This document shows, piece after piece, positions 35,880 through 45,229 of a stretch of 64,000 bases of DNA; positions within the stretch are counted from its first letter, which is position 1, and each line of letters opens with the position of its first letter. The position numbers and the translations under genes were made by a program. The stretch is from Akkermansia muciniphila (GTDB lineage: Bacteria; Verrucomicrobiota; Verrucomicrobiia; Opitutales; UBA953), in assembly GCA_943331445.1 (NCBI GenBank), contig CALQLO010000002.1:1-64000 (forward strand), written 5' to 3'. The notes under the pieces are model-generated. The model was not told where the DNA came from and did no database searches. It was given only the letters and a program-made list of their open reading frames with translations.

Positions 35880-38435
35880 TTAGTCGACGAGGACTTCGCG
35901 CGGGCTCGAGCCATTCTCGGGACCGACATAGCCTTTGTCGTGCAGAATATCCATAATGCGCGCGGCCCGGTTATAGCCGAGCTTCAGACGACGCTGCAGT
36001 AATGAGACCGACGCCCGGCGTGTCTCCTTGATAATCGCCCAGCTCTGCGCGACGAGGGGATCTTCGCCGTCTTCCCCGTCCACGCCGTCCTCGAGACCGC
36101 TTTCAGCGCCATCCTTGATGGCCTTGATGACGTCTTGAGCGAACTCAGGTTTGCCGTTCTTTTCAGCGAGGTACTCCACAATGGCGGCGACTTCGTGTTC
36201 ACCAACGAAAGCGCCCTGCACACGGTTAAGCGTAGCGCTGCCCGGAGGCACGAAAAGCATGTCACCACGGCCGACCAAGGTCTCGGCGCCACCGCGGTCC
36301 AGGATAGTACGCGAGTCGATCTGCGAGGCGACCTTGAAGCCGATACGGGTCGGAAGGTTCGCCTTGATCAGGCCGGTGATGACATCCGTCGAAGGTCGCT
36401 GGGTGGCGAGCACGAGGTGGATGCCGGCCGCACGGGCAAGCTGGGCGATACGAGCAACCGAAGTCTCAATATCCTTGGCGGCAACCATCATTAAATCCGC
36501 CATCTCATCGATGATGCAGACGATATAAGGGAGTTTCTCCGTTGGGACCTGCACCCCATCGTCCAGCACCTCTTCCGCTGCCGCCGTCGCGGCGGCCTGT
36601 TCCTCGGGGCTAAGCGCGAGCTCTTCTTGCTTCGGCGCACCAACTTCCTTGGCCAACTTGGCATTGAAGCCAGTGATGTTCTTCACTCCGCACTTAGCGA
36701 AGATTTTGTAGCGCTGCGACATCTCCGCGATGAGCCACTTGAGGGCGGCAGGTACGCGCTGGGCATCGGTCTCGACCGGAATTAGCAGGTGGGGTAGGTT
36801 ATTGTAAATCTGTAACTCGACCACCTTGGGGTCGACCATGATGAAGCGCAGGTCCTGTGGCGTGCAGCGATAGAGGAGCGAAACGATAATGGCATTAATG
36901 CAGACAGACTTGCCCTGACCGGTGGCGCCGGCGATGAGCGCGTGGGGCATCTTGGCGAGATCCTGAATGACCGGCTTGTTGGTAACACTATCCACGCCGA
37001 GCACGACGGGCAGTTCCATCGCCGCTTCGGCCCACGCCTTGGATTCGATGATTTCGCGCAGGAGCACGTCCTTGCGATTCTTGTTCGGGATCTCGATGCC
37101 GACCGTGCCCTTCCCGGGCACGGGCGCGAGAATGCGCACCGCCTCGGCCTCGAGGTTCATCGCGATGTTGTTCGAAAGGTTGGCAATCTTCTCCACGCGC
37201 ACGCCTGGGGCGGGCTTGATTTCATAGCGCGTGATGGAAGGCCCTTGCTGGATGCCTACGTCGATGCCGTTGGCGGCGTCGACCGGAACACAATCCACTT
37301 TGAATTGCTTGAGGGTCTCAATGAGATCGGAGGCCCGCTTCCGGAAGTCCTCCGGCACGAGAGTGCCCGCGGCCGCGGGGGCGTTGAGCATGCTCACCAT
37401 CGGGAAGACGTAATCTCCCCGGCGCTTCAAAACTTGGCTAGCGGTGGCCCGCTCGATCTTTTCCAGCTTCACAACTTGCACCTTGCCGACACTCGTACCC
37501 AGCGGCTCGGGCGGCTTACGCTCAGGCTTGAGCTCGGGCTTCGGTTCCATTTGAACCTCTGGCTTAGGTTCAGACTTCTGATCGGCGGTCGGAGTAATGG
37601 TAACCGACTCGGGTTTGACCGTCTCGGGGCCGACCGCTTCCTCTGGGCCTACATGCGGAATATCGAGAATCTCCACTTCCGGGGCTTTGGCCTTGGCCGC
37701 CGGCTTGACGGCCACCGGCACCACCATGGTGGCTCCGACGACCTCCTGTTGCTTACGGCGTAATTCCGAGGCGAGGGTGGCCTTACGGCGTTGCTCTGCT
37801 GCCGCCGCGATAGCGGCGGCCTTACGGGCAGTATTCCAAGCTCCGAACCCATCGCGCAGTTCAGCAATCCATGCCGCCAGCGTGGCCTTCGGATCATCCG
37901 CAAACACCCCCAGCAAACAGAAGCCGTAAGGGAAGACGAGAATCCAGGTGCCATACTCCAAGTTCTGCTGGAACACCGATTTGTAGAGCATGTTTCCGAG
38001 ACTGCCGCCGGCACCCTTCGGATCGAACGCCGCCGTAGCGTCCGTGACCGGGCCGAGCCATTGGGTAAGGATCGGCGTAAAGAGCAGCACGCTCAGCACC
38101 ATCAAGGTAACCTTGACCGGCCAGAGGGTGTGGGCGCGCTGATTGAGCGCGAACCACGCGGCCGCCAAGAGAAAGAAGGGAATTAAGAATCCAGCGTAAC
38201 CGAAGAGGCTGAAAAGGATGACGGCAATGGTGGCGCCGAGCGCACCGCAATAGTTGGACGAGGGCTTGATGGTGGTGTCCGGCGGCGGCAACCAGCTCAC
38301 ATCGTTGCTCGCGTGGGTGATCATCGCCACCGCCAAGAAGAGCCCGATTAAGGCGAGGACGACCGCGAGGATGGGCTTACTCTCGCTCGCCGGGCGGGCA
38401 AGGGTGGCGGAGCGTTTACGGGCAGGAGCTGGCAT
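35880..38435 (-). CDS. ftsK: DNA translocase FtsK/SpoIIIE
   Basis: 851 residues. Four membrane segments lie in the first 180 residues, followed by an Ala/Lys/Pro linker, the motor domain with Walker A AGATGQGKSVCINAI near residue 500 and Walker B YIVCIIDEMADLMM, and the C-terminal gamma winged-helix domain (LLQRRLKLGYNRAARIMDIL). It pumps chromosome DNA through the division septum and recognises KOPS-type sequences. It is 5 bases downstream of a HAD hydrolase gene on the same strand. Confidence 0.96.
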   Translation of the reverse strand: MPAPARKRSATLARPASESKPILAVVLALIGLFLAVAMITHASNDVSWLPPPDTTIKPSSNYCGALGATIAVILFSLFGYAGFLIPFFLLAAAWFALNQRAHTLWPVKVTLMVLSVLLFTPILTQWLGPVTDATAAFDPKGAGGSLGNMLYKSVFQQNLEYGTWILVFPYGFCLLGVFADDPKATLAAWIAELRDGFGAWNTARKAAAIAAAAEQRRKATLASELRRKQQEVVGATMVVPVAVKPAAKAKAPEVEILDIPHVGPEEAVGPETVKPESVTITPTADQKSEPKPEVQMEPKPELKPERKPPEPLGTSVGKVQVVKLEKIERATASQVLKRRGDYVFPMVSMLNAPAAAGTLVPEDFRKRASDLIETLKQFKVDCVPVDAANGIDVGIQQGPSITRYEIKPAPGVRVEKIANLSNNIAMNLEAEAVRILAPVPGKGTVGIEIPNKNRKDVLLREIIESKAWAEAAMELPVVLGVDSVTNKPVIQDLAKMPHALIAGATGQGKSVCINAIIVSLLYRCTPQDLRFIMVDPKVVELQIYNNLPHLLIPVETDAQRVPAALKWLIAEMSQRYKIFAKCGVKNITGFNAKLAKEVGAPKQEELALSPEEQAAATAAAEEVLDDGVQVPTEKLPYIVCIIDEMADLMMVAAKDIETSVARIAQLARAAGIHLVLATQRPSTDVITGLIKANLPTRIGFKVASQIDSRTILDRGGAETLVGRGDMLFVPPGSATLNRVQGAFVGEHEVAAIVEYLAEKNGKPEFAQDVIKAIKDGAESGLEDGVDGEDGEDPLVAQSWAIIKETRRASVSLLQRRLKLGYNRAARIMDILHDKGYVGPENGSSPREVLVD

Positions 38436-38440
38436 GAAAA

Positions 38441-39517
38441 TTAGTCGCCGAAGAGCGTTCCCTGGGCAGCCGGATCATCGGCACCAGGCGGCGGGGCTTC
38501 GGCATGTAGGTGGCGAGGCGGGCGAGTGACGCGGGCCGCGAGGGCGCGCGTACGTTCTTGAGCCAGTCGCTCGACCATCGCCGCAAGGGCGTGGCGAATC
38601 CACTTCGGCGTGAATGATGCCGCGGAATAATCGCACGGGCCGTAGCCATGAACGCGGCCGGCTTGCAGGAGTGCATCGTTCTGCGCGAACTCGGCTTCGC
38701 TCTCGGGTACATAGACCGCGAAAGCCTTGCCGCCATTCTTACGCAGGAGTGAGAAAGCCGGGACGTCGCTAGGGCCGTCGGCGACGTAAATCATGTTCTC
38801 AAAGGGCACGCGGCGATCTTCAGCCCGCACGACGGCGTTCACATCGATTTCGGCGCTCTTGTTGGAGCCCTTGTTAATCTCAAAAAGGAAACGGGTCTTG
38901 ATGGTGTTATCGACCATCGCGGCGACTTGCGTGATTTCTGTCGGCAGATCCAGGGAGAGTTCGTCCTGCTTGGTGAAGTGTGGCGGCAGCGGGTGCTCGA
39001 GGAATTCGCAGCCGTAAATACCATCGCAATGCGCAGCCAGTGACGTGCCTCGGATCATCTCGGCGAGACCCGTACTGATGATGTAGTGCTCGAGCACGAC
39101 TTCGACGTTATGCTTTCGGCCGAGTTCGCGGACGTGCTCTTTCAGGGCCGGGAAGAAAGCGGGGAGGCCTGGGCAAAGTTCAATGTCCGCCCCTAATTCC
39201 CGCAGGCGCTTATTGGTCAGGCCCTTCATGAGGCCCGACTTCACGTAGCTGAGCAGATGGTTCAGGTAGACCGAGTCTTTCGGCGTGCGGATCCCCTTGC
39301 GGGCATAAAGCGCAGGCAGCTGGTTCGTTTCCTTCCAAAATTGCTCTTCATCGACCCCAAAAGCCTTGAACAAGGGGGTCTGCATATAGCCCGGGCAGAG
39401 GGTCTTATCAAAGTCCCAGACGCAGGTGACGACGTGGGTGCCGCGAAGTGCGGGTTCCTTGGGCTGCATGAGTTCGGAAAGGGATGAAGGTCGGGCTTGC
39501 GGAGAGGGTCCAGCCAC
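38441..39517 (-). CDS. HAD-superfamily phosphatase
   Basis: 358 residues. Motif I is WDFDKTLCPGY (nucleophile Asp), motif II YIISTGLAEMI (Ser/Thr), and motif IV YVADGPSDVPAFSLLRKNGG (acidic pair). A large cap lies between motif I and motif II. Resembles HAD-IB-like haloacid dehalogenase proteins; the substrate is not evident. C-terminal about 50 residues are basic and Ala/Pro-rich. Probably shares a promoter with ftsK. Confidence 0.85.
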   Translation of the reverse strand: MAGPSPQARPSSLSELMQPKEPALRGTHVVTCVWDFDKTLCPGYMQTPLFKAFGVDEEQFWKETNQLPALYARKGIRTPKDSVYLNHLLSYVKSGLMKGLTNKRLRELGADIELCPGLPAFFPALKEHVRELGRKHNVEVVLEHYIISTGLAEMIRGTSLAAHCDGIYGCEFLEHPLPPHFTKQDELSLDLPTEITQVAAMVDNTIKTRFLFEINKGSNKSAEIDVNAVVRAEDRRVPFENMIYVADGPSDVPAFSLLRKNGGKAFAVYVPESEAEFAQNDALLQAGRVHGYGPCDYSAASFTPKWIRHALAAMVERLAQERTRALAARVTRPPRHLHAEAPPPGADDPAAQGTLFGD

Positions 39518-39575
39518 TCTCCATTGAATAACCTACGGACCCCTCCTATCCAAGCCCGATTAACCAACCTTACCG

Positions 39576-40667
39576 ATGTCCGCCAGCCCCCTCCGCCCCG
39601 ACTTGACGGGCTTTCGCCGTCGCCTGGCCGAACTCGAAGGCCTGATGGCCGACCCGGCCACCTTTGCCGATGGCCGGAAAGCTGCAGCCCTGGGAGCGGA
39701 ACTCCGCTTCACCTCCAAGGCCGTGAAGGCCGATGATGTCCTAGTGGCCCTAGAAAAGGAGCTGGCCGAGTCCCGCGCCATGTCCGGCGAGGCCGACGCC
39801 GAGTTCCGTGCCATGGCCGCCGAGGAGATTACCCGCCTAGAGCCAGCCGTCGAGGTGGCCCGCGAACAGCTGATCCGGGCCATCATCCCGGTGAATCCCG
39901 ATGACTCCCGCAACGCCCTCGTGGAAATTCGGGCCGGCACGGGTGGCGAAGAAGCCTCCCTGTTCGCCGCCGAATTACTCCGGGCCTACACCCGCTTCGC
40001 CGAGAAAAAGGGTTGGAAGTGCGAACTGATGTCCCTCTCCCACTCCGACCTCGGTGGCGTCCGTGATGCGGTGATCCTCATCGAAGGCGAAGGGGCCACC
40101 GCCCTGCTCCGCCATGAAGCCGGCGTCCATCGCGTCCAGCGCGTACCCGCCACCGAAGCCTCGGGCCGCGTCCACACTTCCGCCGCCACCGTCGCCGTAC
40201 TCCCCGAAGCCGAAGAAGCCGAAGTGGTGCTCAAGCCTGAGGATCTCGATATGTCTGTGGCCCGTGCCAGCGGGGCCGGCGGTCAGCACGTCAATAAGAC
40301 CGAGTCTGCCGTGCAGATTATCCATAAGCCGACGGGGCTCATGGTCTACTGTGCCGACGAACGCTCCCAGCTCCGCAACCGCCAGAAAGCCATGCGCGTG
40401 CTCCGCTCCCGCTTGCTTGACTTGACGCGCGCCAAAGAACGCGAAGCCCGCGCCGACGCCCGCAAAACCCAGGTGGGCTCAGGGGACCGCTCGGAACGTA
40501 TCCGGACCTATAATTTCCCGCAGAACCGCATCACCGATCACCGCATCGACCTCACGGTCCACGGCATCGAGCAGGTACTGGAAGGCAACTTGGACCAGTT
40601 GGTCGACGCGCTCTTCGAGGCCGATCTCCGCGAGCGCGCCGAAGCGATTACTCGGCCGTCAGCGTAA
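39576..40667 (+). CDS. prfA: Peptide chain release factor 1
   Basis: 363 residues. The peptidyl-hydrolysis motif GGQ occurs in ASGAGGQHVNKTESAVQI (about residue 230-245), and the stop-codon reading loop VPATEASGRVHTS contains PAT, the RF1 (UAG/UAA) form of the tripeptide. AGTGGEEASLFAAELLRAYT and RIRTYNFPQNRITDHRI complete the pattern. Its last 20 bases overlap the end of a convergent gene. Confidence 0.97.
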   Translation: MSASPLRPDLTGFRRRLAELEGLMADPATFADGRKAAALGAELRFTSKAVKADDVLVALEKELAESRAMSGEADAEFRAMAAEEITRLEPAVEVAREQLIRAIIPVNPDDSRNALVEIRAGTGGEEASLFAAELLRAYTRFAEKKGWKCELMSLSHSDLGGVRDAVILIEGEGATALLRHEAGVHRVQRVPATEASGRVHTSAATVAVLPEAEEAEVVLKPEDLDMSVARASGAGGQHVNKTESAVQIIHKPTGLMVYCADERSQLRNRQKAMRVLRSRLLDLTRAKEREARADARKTQVGSGDRSERIRTYNFPQNRITDHRIDLTVHGIEQVLEGNLDQLVDALFEADLRERAEAITRPSA

Positions 40668-41151
40668 GCCACGCCTTCGCCTCCGTCACCCGCAGGTCGC
40701 CCGCCGCGGCGAGCCCGTCGTCCATCCAGCCATCGACGACCATCAGTACCCGCTTAAAGGAACTGCCCGCCGAGCTGGGCGTAAAAACGACGGCCGGCTT
40801 TCCCTCGGGACCGTTCTGGGTAAACATCCAAACGCCGACCACGCGGCATTTGCCGACAAGCTCGGGCAGCAACTTGGCGTTAAATGCCGCCAACTCCGGG
40901 GCGGCCTTGGTGAGATTGAAATCCGCCGGCCAGCCACCTTTCTCGTGATGATACTGGAGCAAAGGCCGCCGCGCCTCCTGCATCACCTGTGAGACCGAAT
41001 TAGCCTTACTGTGATCGTAAGTCATGATGCCCAAGACGATGAACAAGCCAACCAGCAAGCCCCTCCCGGCCCATTGACAGGCCTGCTGCCAGGCAGGAGT
41101 CAGCGAGGTCCTGATGATGGGGGTGGCGGGCGGGGTTGCTTCTTCAGCCAT
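40648..41151 (-). CDS. Single-pass membrane protein of unknown function
   Basis: 167 residues. Thr/Pro-rich N-terminus, one hydrophobic segment (about 31-45, GLLVGLFIVLGIMTY), and a periplasmic domain with HHEKGGWPADFN and CRVVGVWMFTQNGPEGKPAV. Layout is reminiscent of pseudopilin-like or DUF-type anchored proteins, but the segment is not at the extreme N-terminus. Convergent overlap of 20 bases with prfA. Confidence 0.65.
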   Translation of the reverse strand: MAEEATPPATPIIRTSLTPAWQQACQWAGRGLLVGLFIVLGIMTYDHSKANSVSQVMQEARRPLLQYHHEKGGWPADFNLTKAAPELAAFNAKLLPELVGKCRVVGVWMFTQNGPEGKPAVVFTPSSAGSSFKRVLMVVDGWMDDGLAAAGDLRVTEAKAWLTLTAE

Positions 41152-41251
41152 AGCGGATGGCCATCCTTGGCTGGCTCGGCTCCGTCATCAAGCCCCGACG
41201 GGATGTTTTGTTTCCTTGGAGGAACGCCGTGAAACGCCTTGATGGGAGCTC

Positions 41252-42034
41252 ATGGACCCGGAACACCTCCAGCGCTTCGCCGGCATCGGCCGACTTTACG
41301 GACGCGCCGGCATGGAACAGCTCGCCCGGAGTTCCTTCCTCGTGGTCGGACTGGGCGGCGTCGGCTCCTGGACCGTCGAGGCCCTCGCCCGCTCCGGCGT
41401 TGGCCATCTTTCACTGGTCGATGGTGATACCGTCTGTATCTCCAACACCAACCGGCAGCTGCACGCCGTCGCGGGCAACGAAGGTAAAGCGAAGACCGTG
41501 GCCGTGGCGGAAAGGGCCCGCGCCATCCACCCCGGAATTCGCACCACCCTCCACCAGCGCTTCCTGTCCCGCTTCAACCCGCACGAAGTCCTCGCGGATT
41601 TCGACGGCGTCGTGATCGATGCGATGGATGCGCTGTCGCCGAAATGCGGCCTCATCGCCGAGGCGGTGAATCGAAAACTGTGCGTGGTCACCGTCGGTGG
41701 CTGCGCTGGGCGACTCGACGGCACGCGCCTGAAAGTCACCGACCTCCGCGATTCGCGCGACGATCCACTGATGATGCTCGTGCGTAAACGCCTGCGCCAG
41801 AATTTTGACTTCCCCCGCGGCAAGGCGCCCTTTGGCGTCTCGTGCGTGTGGTCGGATGAACCATTCACGCAGCCGACTGATTGCGAAGGCCTGCCGGGCG
41901 GCGAGATTCCCGAAGGCGAAGACCTGCACCCGAATTGCGAATGGGGCTACGGGACGGCCTCGCATGTGGCTGGCGCTTTCGGCCTCGCCGCCGCGGGCGA
42001 AGCCCTGCGCCTCTGCCTACTCCCCCAGGAATAA
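41252..42034 (+). CDS. tcdA: tRNA threonylcarbamoyladenosine dehydratase (TcdA)
   Basis: 260 residues. E1-like ThiF/MoeB fold with the nucleotide motif GLGGVGSWTVEALARSGVGH, then SLVDGDTVCISNTNRQLHAV and VVIDAMDALSPKCGLIAEAV, and the Cys near residue 190-200 (GVSCVWSDEP). It converts t6A37 of ANN-decoding tRNAs into cyclic ct6A. The last 18 bases overlap the convergent TatD gene. Confidence 0.93.
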   Translation: MDPEHLQRFAGIGRLYGRAGMEQLARSSFLVVGLGGVGSWTVEALARSGVGHLSLVDGDTVCISNTNRQLHAVAGNEGKAKTVAVAERARAIHPGIRTTLHQRFLSRFNPHEVLADFDGVVIDAMDALSPKCGLIAEAVNRKLCVVTVGGCAGRLDGTRLKVTDLRDSRDDPLMMLVRKRLRQNFDFPRGKAPFGVSCVWSDEPFTQPTDCEGLPGGEIPEGEDLHPNCEWGYGTASHVAGAFGLAAAGEALRLCLLPQE

Positions 42035-42814
42035 GCGGCGGAAATTCTGCGCGGTCAGGGCGGCCGATCCTTCGGCCGTCACGCCGAGCGTGCGGGCCAG
42101 CTCCTGGTTATTAGACACGAGGTTTGATGGGTGATTCTGTTCCGTACCGTCAGCCGCGGTCGGAAGTTCGTGCCGCCGAAACTCTGGCGCTGGACACAGC
42201 GCGGGCGCATCGGTCTCGAGGAGGATGCGCTCCCGCGGAATCGCCGAGGCGAATTGTGCCCGCAGGTCAGCCTTACGCGGAATGAGGTGATGGGCGCTGA
42301 AAGAAAAATGTGCTCCGAGCTGCGCGAGCTCGGGCACGAGCTCAACGGGTCCATTCCAGCTGTGCAGTAAAAACCCGCGCGGCGGCAACACTGAGGTGCG
42401 CAGGATATCCATCAGTGGCCCGATGGCCTTCACGCAATGAATGGTGAGCGCGCGATTCAGTTCCACGGCGAGTGCCAACTGCGTACGGAATGCCCGCTCC
42501 TGGGCTACGGGGTCGAAATCTTTTACCCATCGATCGAGCCCCATCTCACCGACCCCCGCAGCAGGATTCTTAAGAAGTATCGCCCGGAGCTGCTCCGCCC
42601 AATCCGCCGGCGCGGTCGGCACGTCCCAAGGATGGAGCCCGAATGAGAGCAGATTGCGTGAATCCCGCCGCCCGAGAGCGGCCACGTCTTCCCAGTCGAC
42701 CGGGGCGGTACCGTTGATCATCACCAGCCCAACGCCATCCCGCCGGGCCTGTTCGACTGCAGCATAAGGCACCTCAGCGAACTGGTAGTGGCAATGGGCA
42801 TCGCAGAGTTCCAT
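42017..42814 (-). CDS. TatD-family metal-dependent hydrolase
   Basis: 265 residues. Metal-binding DAHCHYQF near the N-terminus (the usual HxH shown as HCH), AVGEMGLD-like GVGEMGLDRWVKDF (Glu), TIHCVKAI (His), LHSWNG (His) and ILLETDAPAL (Asp) give the TatD active site. These enzymes act as 3'-5' DNA/RNA exonucleases or D-aminoacyl hydrolases. Overlaps the end of tcdA. Confidence 0.92.
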   Translation of the reverse strand: MELCDAHCHYQFAEVPYAAVEQARRDGVGLVMINGTAPVDWEDVAALGRRDSRNLLSFGLHPWDVPTAPADWAEQLRAILLKNPAAGVGEMGLDRWVKDFDPVAQERAFRTQLALAVELNRALTIHCVKAIGPLMDILRTSVLPPRGFLLHSWNGPVELVPELAQLGAHFSFSAHHLIPRKADLRAQFASAIPRERILLETDAPALCPAPEFRRHELPTAADGTEQNHPSNLVSNNQELARTLGVTAEGSAALTAQNFRRLFLGE

Positions 42815-42870
42815 CGAGTGCCATGGATGCTGACCGCGGCTCCCTTCGCCTCAACGACGAACCACCTTGC

Positions 42871-42905
42871 CCTGCCACCCCGCCCTCGCCTATCTCCGTG
42901 GCAGG
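42871..42905 (+). promoter_or_regulatory. Leader hairpin directly before purC
   Basis: CCTGCCAC (42871-42878) and GTGGCAGG (42898-42905) are fully complementary, with a 19-base loop. The right arm ends one base before the purC ATG, so the fold would cover the ribosome-binding region. It might control purC translation; this is inferred from position only. Confidence 0.4.
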
Positions 42906-43802
42906 ATGAAGACGCCGCCCTTGCCCGCTGAAGCGCTGATGACCGTCACTGGCCTGCCCTACCCGCTGAAGGCGAAGGGTAAGGTCCGTGAAGTCTTCGA
43001 CCTCGGCACGCATTACCTCATCGTGGCGACTGACCGTCTCTCGGCTTTCGACGTCGTGATGCCCAACGGCGTCCCGGGCAAAGGCATCCTGCTCACGCAG
43101 ATTAGCCTATGGTGGTTTGACCAAGCTCGCCTCGTGTTCCCGACGCACCTCGTGCCGGATCACGCCAACGCGTTGGCGAAAGCCCTGCACGGCCATGAGC
43201 ACCTGATTGCCCGCTCGATGCTCGTGCGCAAATTGACCCCTCTCCCCGTCGAAGCCGTCGTCCGCGGTTATCTCGCCGGCGGTGGCTTCAAGGAATACCA
43301 GAAGACCGGCGGCATCCTTGATCACCCGCTACCCGCTGGGCTACTCGACGGGTCAAAACTACCGCAGCCGATCTTCACCCCTTCGACCAAGGCCGCCGAA
43401 GGCCACGATGAGGCCATCACCCGGGCCCGCTGCGGTGAAATCCTCGGCGAAAAAGTCTTCCGCACGATTCAGGAAACCTCCCTCGCGCTCTACCGCATGG
43501 GCGCCGAGCGTGCGGCCAAGGCGGGCGTCATCCTCGCCGATACAAAATTCGAATTCGGCAGCGCGGCAGATGGCTCACTCGTGCTCATCGACGAAGTCCT
43601 CACGCCCGACTCCTCCCGCTACTGGCCGGCCACCACGTGGCAGCCCGGCCGGGCCCAGCCTTCTTACGATAAGCAGTTTGTCCGCGATTGGCTAGAGACT
43701 CAGCCCTGGAACAAGACCGCCCCTGGCCCGACCCTGCCGGCAGATGTCGTCCAGAAGACCCAGGCGCTCTATGCAGAGTGCCTCGAGCGCCTCACGGCCT
43801 GA
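42906..43802 (+). CDS. purC: SAICAR synthase (phosphoribosylaminoimidazolesuccinocarboxamide synthase)
   Basis: 298 residues from ATG at 42906, the larger frame adding 13 residues without similarity. KGKVREVFDLGTHYLIVATD is the ATP-binding start, VEAVVRGYLAGGGFKEYQKT and LADTKFEFG contain catalytic residues, and DEVLTPDSSRYWPA is the signature. It joins CAIR with aspartate in purine synthesis. This is the ~300-residue eukaryote-like or type-2 form rather than the ~240-residue form. No other pur gene is near. Confidence 0.95.
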   Translation: MKTPPLPAEALMTVTGLPYPLKAKGKVREVFDLGTHYLIVATDRLSAFDVVMPNGVPGKGILLTQISLWWFDQARLVFPTHLVPDHANALAKALHGHEHLIARSMLVRKLTPLPVEAVVRGYLAGGGFKEYQKTGGILDHPLPAGLLDGSKLPQPIFTPSTKAAEGHDEAITRARCGEILGEKVFRTIQETSLALYRMGAERAAKAGVILADTKFEFGSAADGSLVLIDEVLTPDSSRYWPATTWQPGRAQPSYDKQFVRDWLETQPWNKTAPGPTLPADVVQKTQALYAECLERLTA

Positions 43803-43844
43803 AGTCTGGTTCGACAGCGGTCGGTGAAGCGGCTTACTGACCGC

Positions 43845-44972
43845 ATGAAGCCCACCCCGCTCCTCGCCGTCCTGCTCGCCTCCGTCGCCTTCGCCGCACC
43901 GGAGCCCAAGTTCCGCATGCAGGAAATCGATAAGATCAGCATCGGCTACGGCCTGGCGATCGCCGACGTGGATGGCGACGGCAAGCCGGACATCATTCTA
44001 GCCGACCAGCACACGGTGCAGTGGTATCATAACCCTGACTGGAAGAAGCACGTCATCGCCGAGAACCTCACCAAAGAGGATAACGTCTGTGTCGCCGCGC
44101 AGGACATCGACGGCTCTGGTAAATGTGCCATCGCCATCGGCGCCGGCTGGAATCCTTCCGATACGGTCAAGAGTGGCGCGGTGTTCTACCTCATCCCGCC
44201 GGCCGACCGCACCCAGAAATGGGAAGCCGTGAAGCTCCACCACGAACCCACTGTGCACCGCATGCAGTGGGTCCAGTTGACGAAGGGCCGCTGGGACTTA
44301 GTCGTCCAGCCGCTCCACGGCCTCGGCAATAAAGCCGGCGCCGGCGCAGGTGCCAAGATGCTCGCCTACGAGAAGCCTGCCAACCCCAAGGACGAATGGA
44401 AGGTGCGTATCGTCAATGACGTCAGCCACATGACGCATAATCTGCAGCCAGTCCGCTGGGCACCTGGTGCCGCTCAGCAAATCGTCTCGGGCTCAAAGGA
44501 AGGCCTCTGGTTTAATTCCGCCCAAGGTGAAGGCTGGACCGCCGTCCAGATGACTAACGTCGCCACCGGCGAGGTTCGCGACGGCAAGCTGCCGAACGGC
44601 CAAACCTACCTTGCCACGGTCGAACCGATGCACGGCACCGCTTCCGCCATTTACACCAAGGCCTCCGATAGCACCTGGAACCGCCTGCAGGTCCTCGATG
44701 GCTTCAAAGACGGCCATGCGATTGCTTGCGCCGACTTCCTCGGCACCGGCTCGGATCAGTTCATGGTCGGCTGGCGCGGCACGGATCCCGGCATCCGCCT
44801 GCTCACCCCCAACGACGATGCCGGTAAGAGCTGGCGCTCCAGCGTCATCTCTACCAAGGAAGCGGCCGTCGAAGATTTCAAAGCCGCCGACCTTAATGGC
44901 GACGGCAAGCCCGACCTGATCGTCGCTGGCCGCCAGACTAAGAACCTCGTCATCTTCTGGAACGACCGGTAA
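43845..44972 (+). CDS. FG-GAP/VCBS-repeat secreted protein
   Basis: 375 residues from ATG at 43845, which starts a signal peptide (MKPTPLLAVLLASVAFAAP). Asp/Gly-rich repeat motifs (AIADVDGDGKPDIILADQ near the start, AQDIDGSGKCAIAIGAGW, ADLNGDGKPDLIVAG near the end) are FG-GAP/VCBS calcium-binding blades of a beta-propeller. Such proteins are common in PVC bacteria and bind carbohydrates or partner proteins. Ends before an intrinsic terminator. Probably transcribed with purC, but functional relation is unclear. Confidence 0.87.
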   Translation: MKPTPLLAVLLASVAFAAPEPKFRMQEIDKISIGYGLAIADVDGDGKPDIILADQHTVQWYHNPDWKKHVIAENLTKEDNVCVAAQDIDGSGKCAIAIGAGWNPSDTVKSGAVFYLIPPADRTQKWEAVKLHHEPTVHRMQWVQLTKGRWDLVVQPLHGLGNKAGAGAGAKMLAYEKPANPKDEWKVRIVNDVSHMTHNLQPVRWAPGAAQQIVSGSKEGLWFNSAQGEGWTAVQMTNVATGEVRDGKLPNGQTYLATVEPMHGTASAIYTKASDSTWNRLQVLDGFKDGHAIACADFLGTGSDQFMVGWRGTDPGIRLLTPNDDAGKSWRSSVISTKEAAVEDFKAADLNGDGKPDLIVAGRQTKNLVIFWNDR

Positions 44973-44990
44973 GCCGCCGTGGCCAGGCAT

Positions 44991-45017
44991 AAAAAAGCCC
45001 TCGCGAGAGGGCTTTTT
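44991..45017 (+). terminator. Intrinsic terminator after the VCBS gene
   Basis: AAAAAGCCCTC (44992-45002), GCGA loop, GAGGGCTTTTT (45007-45017). Symmetric and able to work in both directions, thus also ending minus-strand transcription from the tRNA. Confidence 0.9.
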
Positions 45018-45029
45018 GCTTTCAGGAAA

Positions 45030-45100
45030 TAGTCCGACTAGGATTTGAACCTAGACAAGGAGAATCAGAATCTCCTGTGCTACCATTACACCATCGGACT
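45030..45100 (-). tRNA. tRNA-Gln (CUG)
   Basis: A 71-nt tRNA read on the minus strand. Acceptor AGTCCGA/TCGGACT, D arm around GGTGTAATGGTAGCAC, anticodon loop TTCTGAT with anticodon CTG on a GGAGA/TCTCC stem, T arm around CTAGGTTCAAATCCTAG, discriminator A. No encoded CCA. The overall sequence matches the bacterial tRNA-Gln pattern (…CCGATGGTGTAATGG…). Confidence 0.93.
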
Positions 45101-45229
45101 GTCCTGAGTCGGTTGACGATGGGACTCCCCGGCGGTTCGTCAAAAAGAAAGGAGAGTCATTCGGTGCCGAAATTGCCTTAAAACAGAGGCCCAGAGGCCC
45201 GGAGGCTCAGTTGACCAGAGGGACATTCC

